A stretch of DNA of 64,000 bases from Glossina fuscipes (GCF_014805625.2 NW_023998414.1:23306020-23370019), one strand, 5' to 3'; positions 35,943-47,640 are shown, counted from the first letter of the stretch. The notes: generated by a model from the letters alone, not told the origin. Numbers and translations are program-made.

Positions 35943-37690
35943 CGCTATGCGGCGAATTTTGAATGCTCATCTTTGCAAAGATGAATCCTTTTTTTTTTTT
36001 GTTTTTGCTTTATCAAATATAAAAGATTCGAAGAGCTTCCACCTTAAATTTTTGTGTGCTCGTTTTTGCTCTTTCAATTGTCAACTTGTCTCAAAGTACA
36101 ACGCTATTGAATTTTTTCAGTTTCTCAACTAATATGAGCGAGCCTTCTGGGCAGATCAAGTTTGCACTTTTCAGCTTTCTCTTCTATTTTAAAATCGGAA
36201 ATAGCTAATAATATCAAGGTTTCGATTCGTTTTTGCATGTTAGCGTGAGCGACGACGAAATGGAAAGACAAGTGAAAGGACAGGAAGAAAGAAAAGGGAG
36301 AAGAATTTATGAAATAACTGACGGAAGCATTGCAAATGCCTAACTTGGTGCAATCTAAATAGACATTGTTGCGTCTCTGATCTGGTTATTAGGATGGAAA
36401 GTACAAAAAAAAAAAATGGCAATCTCGGAGTGAAATTGTAATTGAATCAATCCAAAGTGTAAATCAATTCAATCTTTGCTGAAAAAGAAAGTAAATTTTC
36501 GTCACAGCAAAGCAGGTTATAGAGAGGCCCCAATCAAATTCCTGTCCTGCTATCTTATCCGTAACCTATATATAGGTTTTTAAAGTTCGTTTTCTCAATT
36601 CTTTCTTCTAGATAGATGGTTATTTTTGAACTAAACTTCCAAGCGGACAAAAGAAGAGATTGCTCTTATAGTATCGTTTCTTCCTCGTGTTCGAACATCT
36701 CCGAGCTTCGTGGTAAATTTCATTGAAACTTTCCATTAAAAACAATGCTTTCAAAAAAGAGAGAACGTATCGCAGTGACACTACAAAAGTACAAAACAGT
36801 ATAAAGTTTACGCTTCAATGTAAAAAATTCTATTTAGCTATACTAGAGCAGCAGCAAAATTTCGTTCCCCTTTGAAGGCGCTTGCTTATCAATTGAACGT
36901 TAAAGCAATAGCTTGAGTTTAACTCATTGAACCCATGCAAATAGTGTTGAATATTTTGAAAATATATATGTATGTATGTATTCAATTTAACTGTGCTGTG
37001 TAGGGTGTGAAGATACAAATTATCCACTTAAAAGCAAGCATATCTTCTTACAAAGGTGTTGAACTGGAATTAATTAAATAACGTTATTAGCAAGAGTTTT
37101 GTATTTTCATTACGTTTTAGTGGTTGTTTTTTTCTTCCTCTTCTTCTTGCTTCTTGCTTCTTGCTTCTTTCTTCTTTCTTTTTTTTTCTTTTTTCTATTT
37201 ACATAATTAAAGAGGATTGAGTTTTCTCAGAAAGTCTCTGAGTCTAAACTGTGCTAATGAAGGGCTTTAAATGTTAAATCACAATTTCTTTGCGCGTCTT
37301 ATGCGGAATTTTATCTGGCTGACTGTTTACACCTGACTGGCTGTTTCCGCAAACAAATAGTGCAGACATATATCCGATATACGGTTAAGGAATATGCTGC
37401 GCATTGTTACATTCTTCGCAATTGTCGTTTTTGCTTTAGATAAGCGAAACAATTAAGCTTAAGTTGCTTGCTTTGAATTACTTCGAAAGTCGTCCAACCT
37501 AATTTTTCCGATTTGTGATGATATTGTGAATTTTTGAATTGATTCAATTCGATTTTTATTTATTTTTCTTTAACGAGAGAGTATGTTCAAGTGGAAGGAA
37601 GATCGGTGCCGCAGGCTGAAAAACCGATGAAAACTCGAAGACCAGTAAGAAATCATAGCGATCACAAGAGGATATATGTCAAGAATTGCA
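33010..37690. other. Non-coding stretch rich in (TA)n and (TTAG)n
   Basis: Contains a (TTAG)n block (33567-33616), (TA)n at 33648-33681, 35143-35183, 35463-35494 and 35911-35938, ATT repeats at 35573-35604 and a CTT-rich block at 37134-37190. An 81-codon + frame at 34720-34965 (contains LLTVDPGIDISDTVTTPVVA) is not repetitive but has no recognisable family. Confidence 0.5.
33567..33616 (+). repeat. (TTAG)n tetranucleotide repeat
   Basis: About twelve TTAG units with two TTGG variants. Not the insect telomere unit TTAGG; an internal microsatellite. Confidence 0.85.
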
Positions 37691-37699
37691 ACTGCAAAC

Positions 37700-37930
37700 A
37701 ATCGCGGCTTTCATTTCGCGAAGTATCAACATACGCATTACGCCACTACCTGAAAGGTGATATTGTAGCATGACTACGCGTCGGGGCATAGACACGCTGA
37801 AAAGGGACCTGCTACCGTATTCAATGTATTCATCAGATTTAGCTCATTCCGAACATTAACTGTTAAGTTAACTGTGATGGCACATTACTGGGCTAGGATA
37901 CATTTGGTCAACTGCGACGAAATGTAAAAT
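37700..37930 (+). pseudogene. Mariner transposase catalytic-domain remnant
   Basis: Two mariner hallmarks are present in order on the + strand. At 37769-37801 one frame reads HDYASGHRHAE, matching the HDNAxxH block with the second catalytic Asp. At 37809-37856 another frame reads LLPYSMYSSDLAHSEH, matching LPHPxYSPDLAPSDYH with the third catalytic Asp, here Glu. The two motifs lie about 26 codons apart across a frameshift, whereas DD34D spacing would be 34, so a deletion has occurred. A faint continuation (MAHYWARIHL, then a stop) follows at about 37880. Clearly dead. The preceding open frame 37591-37773 is probably partly mariner-derived. Confidence 0.6.
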
Positions 37931-37939
37931 TTGTTTGTT

Positions 37940-37975
37940 AATCAAAAAGAACCTATATACATACATACATATACA

Positions 37976-38020
<45 letters not shown>

Positions 38021-39870
38021 TTTAATTAACTCATTTCACTTTCACTTTTTCCGATAAAATCCGTGCCTCATCTCGTAGTACGACAGCACATTTGGATATC
38101 TCTATTTCTTATTTTGTATCACTTTCAAATCTTTGCAGCTTATTCAAAACTGACTTTACGATTTTACATGAAACTAGATAAACATATGATACGATTGTTT
38201 CCATAGATCTCTTATCTTTCAGTTCTCACGTGCCGAGCCGATCTTTGTACCATTACCTATCTCCTACTTAATTAAAAGAATTTCGTTACGGAATCTTCAG
38301 ACAGTGGTCTGTTTCGTGATCCGATAAATTGTAAAACTATTGCCTGATTCTAAGGTAGATTAATTCTGATTATCAATATACGCAATGCGCGTTTTTAGTG
38401 CCTTTTCAAGTTTCATGATGATAGCTATAACAACGTTTGCAATAGTGCAGATAGTTGCATCATTAGTGTGAAAGGTGCTTTATGCATATGTTGAGAGACG
38501 CGTATCTGATAGCTCTTTACAGAAAACAAAGAGATCCTTGCAGTATAGTCTTGCAAAGCTGCATAATAAATTGTTTGAGTACCCCTTCCTTTTTGACCAA
38601 TTAATAGTTTTTTTTCGACTGGCCTTCCAGAATTTGGTAGTACATCTTCAACATTAAAAATTGTCGCAACGAAATTTTGCGAATCAGTTTTGGTAGTCGC
38701 TTTCCCTACACATCACTTAATTTTTTTTTTTTTTTTGCTTGAACATTATTGTGACTTTTTCGATAGAGAAATCACAAAAAAAAAAACAAACAAACATTTT
38801 CGTCAGCAAGCCATGTTATGCCAGTTATCAAAATATATTGTGACATAGCCATTTATGTATGAACTTGGCTGGGAAAAAATACAATCTCGTAGAAGAAAAC
38901 GAAATAACTGTCGCAACAAGCAATTTGAGAAATCCGTTATCGGGACAACAAGCAATCGTTCTATATCATTCCAATGTCTATTGTTTCATATTGTGGCTTC
39001 ATTAAAACTATTTAACATACCTTAAGCTAAATAAAGAAATGTGGAAAATTTGCGCCAAAGGAAATATATATAAAGAAATCTAGAGCTGAGTAAATGGGTT
39101 TTGCAAAAAGTTAGCCCGAATCCGGTTTCATCACAATCACATTTTCACATTTATTCGAATATTGGATCAAGCAAATCATAACAAGCAAGGTAACGGCATA
39201 AATGAATTAAATGCAAACTCGAATTTTTCACCAAAAGTTCTCTCCTTCAATTAGTCCGCCCTTAGTCCACCTTAGTCTCGCAAGCGAAAGCGAATTATTC
39301 CAATGTAAATGTCGTTGTCACACTCTATGGAAAGCTGTAAAAAGCTGAAAAATCAGGGAAGATGACAACAACTTTCACAACATCAGTTTAAAAAATGCAA
39401 ACAAAACTTTGACATCTCTGTAGTAAGTTATGCATAATCAAGTCTGAAGTTATATTAAACCTTCAGTAAATTGAAACTTGTGTTTATTACATATATGCTA
39501 TAACACGCTCTCTCTATTACTAAGTTCAAAATATTTTACACTATCTAATATACATACATATATAGACAGCTAATTAGGTATAGCCTTGAGATGAAATAAA
39601 AGTTCCCTAACCATATGTAATCATTGTATCTAAGCACCTAAGCGAAACAGCGTTTGCATGAATTCTTATGCAACTAATATGTAAACACACAATTATATGA
39701 CACAACAGACTAAACTGATACAATGGTTTGTGCTTTTAAGAAAAAACTTTAGATGTTTTTTTTTTTTTTTTTCAAGTATTTTTTCAACATTTAATTTTTT
39801 TTCTGTTTTTCCTTCTCTTTAATCTGAGTTTTTTTTCTCATACCAATCGCAGGTGGTGTATTAAGTTTGT
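37940..39870. other. Non-coding stretch
   Basis: (TA)n at 37980-38011, T-runs at 38721-38736 and 39758-39771, otherwise featureless AT-rich DNA. No recognisable frame. Confidence 0.5.
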
Positions 39871-39879
39871 TTGAAATTT

Positions 39880-40440
39880 GTAATGCATAGAAAAGCACCG
39901 GGAAAAATCCATAAACTATACAAGTTTATTTTCGATCGGCATCAATAGATAATTGGATTTCGTCTCATCGGTTTGTCTATCGATTTGTCCGACTCAGATC
40001 TGAAAAGCTTTATCAAGCATTTATCAAGTCAAATTTGATCAAGTAATTATGGTTTGTGAGGTAGCCACCCTCCTCGCTCCTTAATAATATTATGCAAGAA
40101 AAATTTAATTTATAAGAAATGCAATCTGATTCCATGATAATCTATTTGTTATGTTATTACGAGAACTTTTTCAAGTTCGTTCATGCTGAACATCTTATTT
40201 CTTGAAGCTGTTGTCGTATTAAAAGTAGCAGATGGATCTATTGTCAGACATTACTGCATATATCCAGCATTAGAGTAACGCTTAGTGAAACTTGTTACGT
40301 TCATAATTATGAAATGCATAGGTGTGGATGAATGGACATTTTCAAATTTGCCATCTTATTAAGCGGAAAGATTATACGCAAGCAAGTGTGGGGTATCAAA
40401 AGATTCGATCGGGGTCGAATACGATTTGTTTTTATTTCTT
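39880..40440 (+). mobile_element. INE-1/DINE-like repeat, copy 6 (degraded)
   Basis: GATCGGCATCAATAGATAAT then TTTGTCTATCGATTTGTCCG (39973-39992) correspond to the pyrimidine-signature region. AATATTATGCAAGAAAAATT (about 40086) parallels the AATATTATAG block of other copies. It ends GGGTATCAAAAGATTCGATC, hairpin ATTCGA...TCGAAT (40403-40420), then ACGATTTGTTTTTATTTCTTAC, in line with the 3' ends at 1.2 and 32.9 kb. Confidence 0.5.
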
Positions 40441-41268
40441 ACAATTATATATATATATATATGTATATATAAATATTGTATGCCGTCACCTCGAAGAATA
40501 GCTGTAAACTTATAGCCTATGTACGTCTATGTGATTTTGTTTTTTAGCTTTTTGAGTATGTTTGGAAAATTACTAGCAGCTGGCGAATTATATGCCGCAA
40601 TAGCAGCAAATTCAAAGAACATTGTACAACATCAGCAGCAAACTAGTTATGCCGCAAGGCAACATATGTCGTGTTCGGCTGGGACTTGCAAATAGTTGAA
40701 ATGTTAGTCAGTTTGTCTGGTACACGACTGTGAAATTGAAGATGTAGAAAAAAGTAAAAAAAAAAAAAAAAAAAAAACCAATTGTTAAACTATGCTTTTT
40801 TAAGTTGTCTTATATCTTCCTTCTCTTGCTGTTTTAGTTGTTTGACTGGCTAGTTATAGCTGCTTAACTTTACTGCTTCAATGTTCGCGACGACTAGATT
40901 ACCCTCCCTGCCGACCATGAGATAACTTTGACTTTTAAAGTTACCGAACTGATGCTAACTTCATTGACAGTGCAATATTCTGGGCTTCAAGATTTGTATA
41001 TAATTTAATAGCGAAGAAAAATGAAAAACAAGCCAAAAGGAATGATGGAAACAATCCGTTTACAACAACGGGAAAAAGAAAAAAGAAACTTAAAATTACA
41101 TGAATAACGTCCTTGGCTATAAGATTATGCAACAGAAAATTGCTTAAGTTACAAAGAAACTAAATTATGGTTTTATAGGCTATAGAGTTTAAGAAGACTT
41201 GTAACAACTATCCATCCAATTAATTCGATTGATAATAAATATACGAGCGGTACATTAATGCTATATAC

Positions 41269-41598
41269 TCAGAAACTATAAAAGGGATATAAGGAGAAAG
41301 AGATTATTAATCGACTAACACGTTGTACTTGGCCTTTTAAGGCTTGGAAAGGCTTAGATTTAAATAGATGAATATAGTCAATACTGGTTGCGTCATCCCT
41401 ACGAGTTGATTTTTGGATGGATGCCTTTACGATCTGCCGTTGCAGTGCCTTGGTGAAGATTGAGTTTTTTTGCCCCGATAAAGTTTTTTTCTCACAAACT
41501 CCAAGATCTATTTGATCTTTCATAGATTCTTCGAGATCTTGGCAGTACACTGAAGGCTCCGGTTTTATTCCTTTGAGTCCGATACGCATCTTGTTCAC
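41269..41598 (-). other. Unrecognised 109-codon open frame
   Basis: Translation is hydrophilic and Lys/Gln-rich in the middle (for example KNSIFTKALQRQIVKASIQK) and turns hydrophobic at the end (IISFSLYPFYSF). No domain recognised and no neighbouring gene. It could be a decayed transposon reading frame, an unrecognised exon, or chance. Confidence 0.15.
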
Positions 41599-43371
41599 AA
41601 AGTTTCACTTGAATATATTATTGACCCATATTTAATGATTGGGGAACAACTAGCTCACAGTCTGTCTATTGATTAGTTGTATATTAACATGTTGTTGATT
41701 AAATCCTTCCAAAACATAATCATTATCATTATCGATAATTATTGAGTGTTTGTGTACTTTATTTAAATGTCACGATTGCGGATCATTTTTTTTTAATATT
41801 TCACCCGAGATGTTACAAAAAAGTCCGTTCCTGTTTTACGTCTATTTACGTGTGAGGTTGACACTGCGAAGATTTACTGTGCGAGTACGACTGAATCCAC
41901 AAAATTCATACAACACGAGTCCTTGATTGATATGTTTTCCAACAAGATATAGTTTTCGTCGGAAAATCTGCAATAAAAACAAATGCATGCCAACAACTGC
42001 TTTACATAACACAGAAAGGATTAAAAGCAAAAAAAAAAAAAGGTAAAGGACAAGTATATTGACTTTGAAAGGCATAGCAGGAATTTAGGAGATATCTTGT
42101 ATGGCGGTGAAGTCTTTTTTTATACCTGCCGCTAATCTGCAATACTTGAAGTGGCGGCGAAAATTAGATAATCAATATATTCGTGCTTGATAATTAAGTC
42201 AATGCTGACTTTTTGCTGTTTGAATGGAGACTATGGAATAACGGTGTCCACTTTTTACTGTACATTGTTTTCTTGTTATCTATCAAATACACACATACTA
42301 AATGTATGTGTAGGGTGTGGCTTGCGCTACTGACTGTCTGCTAGATCGCTCGTTGAATGGCTCTTATTTTATATATTATATGGTGTCGTTAAATCGTCGT
42401 TTCTCAAAATATTGACGCAACAAATATAAAATTATCCCGTAACACTGGCGTAACCGACCGCAACTTCATCTTGGTAAGAAACTTTAAGTGTACCCGCTAA
42501 TTGCGTTTGGCTCTTGCATAAAAAGAAGGAGAGAGAAGGAGCAAATTCCATCTCAGACATGACATATGCTACGTGTAATTGAAGGATGTAGCATATATCA
42601 GTAAGGGGGAATCAGAGACGAGAGTTGGGACGCTGTGTATGTCTTTGATAGTGTCTTTCGCAGTAAGAAGCTTTTTTTGCCGGTCGAAGAACTATTTTCT
42701 GTTGGTAGTCAAATTTGCATCAATTTTTTTAAAAATATTTTATGAAAGTTAATAATCTAACTATTGTGGTAAACGATTTCATCGGTACATCTAATTAAAA
42801 GTACTTAAAAACCCTTTGTGCAACCGATAATGATGGCATTATTACTACGCGTGCAAATGGCAGTGAAGAGGTTTCATCTGCAATACATTCACGCATCACT
42901 ATTGATATATTGAGCCTTGGCAACGATAAATGTTGTTAGGCATTGTTTGAAGTTGCCATTTGAAAATGACATGATGACATTCTGTCATTCAAGCGCGATT
43001 TGTTTTGTCGACAGTGATTTGAAAATTATACCGTAACGAAAGTGTGGAATTACCTCGTGAAACGGACGAATGCAGTGCTTTTTTATAACTTTCGCCATTC
43101 ACAAGGATGCATCGATTAATTTACCTCGACTTTCCATAAAGAAATACCATCGATTCTGTGCCAGTGTGACACACTGACATAACGAGTTAAATTGTGACCG
43201 CAGTTCGCTTATCAGTTCTTGTGGCTGGGAACATTCGTAACGCAAGGTCGATGTGCGATGCACTGTGCAATTGAGGCCACGTTAAACATTAGTTGCATTA
43301 GCATACAGCGGATATTGCATTACCAATTAGCCGTGCAAAAAAAAAAAAAAAAATACCAAAAAATACTCCCA

Positions 43372-43746
43372 TTATTTGGTGTAAGAAATGTAGCAATGGT
43401 GCTTTAAAAAAGCATATAAGGTCTTAACAAGTGACGAATCATGCATGGATCTATACGCATAAGCCGGAAAGTAACTAGCATTTGACTGTATTTTGAAACG
43501 AATGGTCGTTTGCTTTTGCGGAACAGCTGGTCTTGCAATATGGATGCCTTTACAGGAAAATGAAACGTTTAATTCTAAATAGTGCCCAACCGTTTCTTTA
43601 TTAGATGTCTTTGGAGAAATAAGGTCATCGGAGCGTTCCTTATCATGACAATGCGAGCTTTCACACATTTCTGTAAACAAACAAAAAAATGGAATGCCGA
43701 ACAATAAAATGGGCAGACAGAGATTTTCATCGCCATGAGAAGCCAT
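43372..43746 (-). other. Unrecognised 124-codon open frame
   Basis: Begins MASHGDENLCLPILLFGIPF, a short hydrophobic stretch that could pass for a signal sequence, followed by CESSHCHDKERSDDLISPKT. The C-terminal part is not repetitive. No family is recognised. I cannot separate a small genuine exon from chance in this composition. Confidence 0.15.
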
Positions 43747-43984
43747 TGAGGGATTTAAAAGCCCTTTTTTTGAGATGTCTTAAGCGGAATGAAAAGATTC
43801 TATCATAAACGGTTCGAACATATGGAAAATTGTTTAATTTCGAAGGATGAATATATTGAAAAACAGTAAAGCAATTTTTTATGAAAAATTACTCTTTTTT
43901 CGCCGATTTTGTTCAAACGTTTACAACGCCAAGAAGGAAGCTTCAGAGACCTCATAACGTGTTTATATATATATATATATATAT

Positions 43985-44345
43985 TCTTCGTTAACTTTAA
44001 ATTTTAAATCCACGTAGGCATGTCTGTCCGTATGTCCTTCCGGCTGTGTAATGTATGTTATAAGCATTCTCTTGGACGCAAAAATAGACTTATTGACTTC
44101 ATATTTCGCAGAAACATTTGGAAGTTCTTGTATGCAGGTTGGTATTGGAAATGGCCCAAATCGATTGAATGATATGCCTGCAATCCTACCTAAACTGAGG
44201 ATACCACTGACTTTTTACCCGTTACTCATAAACTACAGTAAATACTAAAATTTCAAAGTATATTCTACGAACGATGCTCTAATTACCTAAAAAAAAAATA
44301 AGAAATATTAAGAAAGTCGGCCGAGTCTACTTAACTATATATATT
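43985..44345 (+). mobile_element. INE-1/DINE-like repeat, copy 7
   Basis: GGCATGTCTGTCCGTATGTC (about 44018), GCATTCTCTTGGACGCAAAA, GACTTATTGACTTCATATTT, GCAGGTTGGTATTGGAAATG and GCCCAAATCGATTGAATGA reproduce the order seen at 0.6-0.77 kb. ACTCATAAACTACAGTAAAT (about 44223) matches 32.4 kb. Ends with AAGAAAG, the palindrome TCGGCCGA (44317-44324) and GTCTACTTAAC. Confidence 0.65.
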
Positions 44346-44369
44346 TACCTTTTTTTAATATCTTTTTAT

Positions 44370-44563
44370 AACGGACGGGTCCAAGTTTCAAAAATCGCAT
44401 AAAGTGTATATATTCCTGGCCAGTTGCAAAACATCTATGCACATCTGTCCATCTGTCTGTCTGCGCAATCGTATAGTATCTGAGATAAACATTCTCACGT
44501 TTTCAAAAACGAAGATATCGCCGAAATGATGAAAGAAAAATCGCATTTCGCGTATTAAGCAAC
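44370..44563 (+). mobile_element. INE-1/DINE-like repeat, copy 8, 5' part, interrupted by an insertion
   Basis: ACGGACGGGTCCAAGTTTCA, GCATAAAGTGTATATATTCCT, GGCCAGTTGCAAAAC, CATCTGTCCATCTGTCTGTC and AAACATTCTCACGTTTTCAA reproduce the head and signature. The copy is broken at 44564-44573 by the 297-bp insertion and seems to resume after 44880 (AGAATTTCAAAAATTTTCCG). Confidence 0.6.
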
Positions 44564-44880
44564 AGTGAAAGATTGTCACATGGGTTTCACGTGGGTTCCT
44601 GCCTTGATGGCTTATCCCACGGTTGCCCAAGCTACGCGGATTATTTAAGTAATCCACGCCCCCTGGCGAGTTAGACAATCCCTATAAACTAGGGGCCTAA
44701 ACAGCACTAGAGTCCAGAATGTGGTTCAATAAACCCATTCTGGTCATTGTTGAGGCTTATCCGCACCTCGATTTGCTTCACTTTGGCATGGAACGGGTGA
44801 AAACCACAACCACCACGAGTACTGCCCGAAGAGCCGAACCCAAGCAGTCAGGGCTCACAAATTGATCAAGAGTGAAAGAT
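44564..44880. mobile_element. 297-bp insertion (44574-44870) with 10-bp target-site duplications, family unknown
   Basis: AGTGAAAGAT occurs at 44564-44573 and again at 44871-44880, directly flanking a 297-bp block that differs from its surroundings: more balanced base composition, no simple repeats, and no terminal inverted repeats. Inside are a strong imperfect hairpin at 44714-44743 (CCAGAATG, bulged T, GGTT, loop CAATA, AACC, CATTCTGG), a second hairpin around 44638-44655 (GGATTA, TTTAAG, TAATCC), and a short direct repeat at the left end (CACATGGGTTT, CACGTGGGTTC). No tRNA boxes that I trust, no A-tail. It may be a SINE or the tail of a LINE; an open stretch across 44721-44863 (WFNKPILVIVEAYPHLDLLH) is unexplained. 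Confidence 0.55.
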
Positions 44881-45356
44881 CAGAATTTCAAAAATTTTCC
44901 GAAAATCGCGATTTTCTGTCGAAATGGCGCTTTCTAAATACGTATCTGGTACACTTACTGGCAGCCAGATGTAGCTGCAATGTAACAAAAAAAAAAAAAA
45001 AAAAAAAAAATGAGACCCGAGACCAGAGTAGAAATGATGACTAAAACGTATATTTTTGTGCACAATAATATTATGTGGCTGCATGAATATTAATATGGGA
45101 TTATATGCACATATCTAGCGTTATTATTTTAAGAAAAAAACAACAACAACAAAAAATGGATAAATAAAATCCCAAGATTAATTAACTTTGCTCATACAGT
45201 TACAGAGGAGTCATTCTTCTATTTCAGCCCTCAGCCGTCATTGCAATAAAATATTAAAAAAGAAAAGTAAAAAGAGTAAAAAATAACAACAATCAAATAG
45301 TAAGTTAGAAGGTGCGTGCATATATAACACAATGCGAGTATAACTAAAAAGTAATT

Positions 45357-45387
<31 letters not shown>

Positions 45388-46430
45388 GGAACAGTGTTTG
45401 CATGAGAATAAACCTGCATACATATTATTCATAGATGTGCTACATTTTGCTGCATAGTTGAAATTGTTTTTCATATTTATAAAATTAAATGGGGAAAGTG
45501 AATAATAGGGAAAGAAAGAAGAAAGTTGTACTTATTTCTGGGCGATTCTCATATACTCAAAGCTTGGGTGTTTTAGGTCTTTTAAGTTTAAATCTCATTC
45601 ATATACATATAGTAGAGTTTATTATATATTATATAAGTTTTTTTTATTAGTTAACTTAAAAAGTATTAAGCTCAATATTATAGACAAGGCTACATTAGAT
45701 TCGAATGTCAACTTACAAGATGAAGTAAGAAAGAAGTCGCGTGAACGGTTTGCATTGGCTATGTTAACTTTGACATTTTTCTATGCTACGGATTATGTTT
45801 TGCATATGCATACGCATGACAATCATTCAACTATTTATGCACGATTCAGCAGACCGCATGAACTCATTGTTATAAGAAATGTTTATTCGACCTTATTACA
45901 CACTTTCATAAACGTATTTCTGCTGCCTTCGATATATGCATTATTACGCTCAAACTGTTCAACCAATTGAAGCGATAATCGAAAATAAACAAAAAAAAAA
46001 AAAAATGTATTCTTATTTCAATTCGAAAGTGTATTTACCCAATCAGTGCAGATGTTCTCCTTCCCTCTTATGTTTAGAAAATTTTATTTTCATAACAACT
46101 ATTCAAAACTTTCAAATATCTGGCAAATAAATCGCCGAAAGTCTTCACTACTGCTGCGCTGCTAAAATAAAGTTAATTGTCATTTGAAGAATACTTACGC
46201 ACTTGGAATATTAATATTATAATATATTCAAGTTATTGATACGAGGATAGTTTCAGAAGTACACTGTCAGGCAATTATTGTTTGCAAAAAGATTATTAGA
46301 TTCAAAAGCGTCAACCTTCTAAGCTTCAGCACAGGCGCGTGTGATAGTCATCATCATAGCAAACACTCTCAGCGAAACATGTAACAAATTGATTATCATT
46401 ATGTGGTAAAATATTTCAAACTGTCCAGTA
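44881..46430. other. Non-coding stretch
   Basis: A-run at 44985-45010, (TA)n at about 45357-45387, A-run at about 45991-46005. Otherwise featureless; the open frames are Tyr/Ile-rich shadows of the TA repeats or have no recognisable content. Confidence 0.55.
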
Positions 46431-46441
46431 TCGTTCAGTAT

Positions 46442-46639
46442 CCGTTTGCAGCAGTACAAAACTACATAACTGAGCTCAAACAAAATCGTACGGACTCTTA
46501 AGTCGAAGATCGTAATAGCTATCGAATTGACGTAACCACACCAGAAATATTAAAGAGGATCAATGAAATGATATTGGATGACCGGTACATCGAATTGGTA
46601 GACACGTTAGGCGATCGAACAAAACAAATAGGGTCATGA
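46442..46639 (+). pseudogene. Mariner transposase N-terminal remnant with an in-frame stop
   Basis: One frame reads AAVQNYITELKQNRTDS, a TAA, then VEDRNSYRIDVTTPEILKRI and NEMILDDRYIELVDTLGD before a TGA at 46637. This follows the mariner-family pattern V..W..EFKRGRTS.EDDPRSGRPVDVTTPEII..I...ILDDRR..L.E.A..L (end of the first and start of the second helix-turn-helix). Trp to Tyr, loss of the GRP AT-hook-like motif (reads SYR) and two stops show it is dead. Sequence downstream to about 46930 may be further decayed element. The best preserved transposase fragment in the window. Confidence 0.75.
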
Positions 46640-47640
46640 GAATGTGTAAATTAAATGCTCGGCAGTAGTTCAAAGGAATAGAGACAAGTTTGTAAAGTTC
46701 ATGCATCGTCATAAGTGAAATATGAGTTCACCAATGGCGAAGGAGTAAAGAAAACAACGCCTTGGAAGAAGATGAAGAAATCTTCATTTACTGGCAATGC
46801 TGTACATCAGATAATTTTTAAAATTGATTATATGAACTAGATCTGAATGATAAATAAAAAGAAATCGATAAAGAAATTGCTGGAAAACCATTCAGACGAT
46901 TTCCCCTACACGTGCGGGCAGGGGGAGATCAGAAAAGGTTATAGGAAAAGTGAGCTGAATAGGAATTGAATAGTGTTGTGAACGTTCGACTTGAAAATGA
47001 AGATATCAAGTACGACAGGTGAGACCACTGTTGGTAGGTTGCTCCAAAAACGGACAGTACAGTTAATAAACGACGAGTCGCGGTAGTGTCTTGTACGGTA
47101 TAGAAGTAACTCGAGAACACGTCAGTAAGCACGCTGAGAAAACCGTGCAGTCCTATTGAAAGATTCAATTGTTGGACATATCTCTTGCATTATATATGCT
47201 CAAGGCCATACATTCGCTCCAAATTAACACCTGACCCTTACGCTGTATCTGGTCGGGGGCGTCCCAGCAACGTTTGGAGATACTCACGCACTCATGCGAG
47301 TTATACTATAGTTTTAGCTGAATATAGTCGGTGTGGATATCGGTTGCAATGAAGAATTTTTTGCGGCGCTTTAAAAAACCTAAGCCCTTGACTGCGTGTT
47401 TGAACACTTCGAACCCAAGACCTTGCTAGGGAAGATCGTTTTGTGTTCTTATGCCCAGAACGCCAAGGTTTCCGCATTCTTCTACATTGACATCAGCAAA
47501 ATAGAGGGGTTGTCCATCACTACTCCTCCGCTTTAGGACACGTCTGCGGATTTTGATGGCCTTAAAGCGTATATGAAGTATAAGTGTATATGTAGTATAA
47601 TATGGATACGAACTAAACATAAGTTTTCTCTTTTTTTAGG
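46640..47640. other. Sequence of more balanced composition, probably decayed transposon
   Basis: No simple repeats for about 1 kb, which is unusual here. A TTAATAAACGACGAGTCGCG stretch at about 47061-47080 resembles a polyadenylation signal region as found in LTRs, but no matching second copy, primer-binding site or polypurine tract was found. Minus-strand frames at 47168-46929 and 47620-47426 have no recognisable domain. Confidence 0.3.

Larger units (their letters stand above)
40450..43980. other. Non-coding stretch with two unexplained minus-strand frames
   Basis: A-run at 40757-40777 and 43337-43353. Two minus-strand frames, 41598-41269 (109 codons, Lys-rich) and 43746-43372 (124 codons), are not low-complexity but show no family I know. 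The rest is ordinary AT-rich sequence. Confidence 0.45.

Noticed and set aside
47061..47080. Solo LTR
   Set aside because: Only an AATAAA-containing stretch is visible; no TG...CA ends with a flanking duplication and no second LTR were found, so it is left as unclassified sequence.
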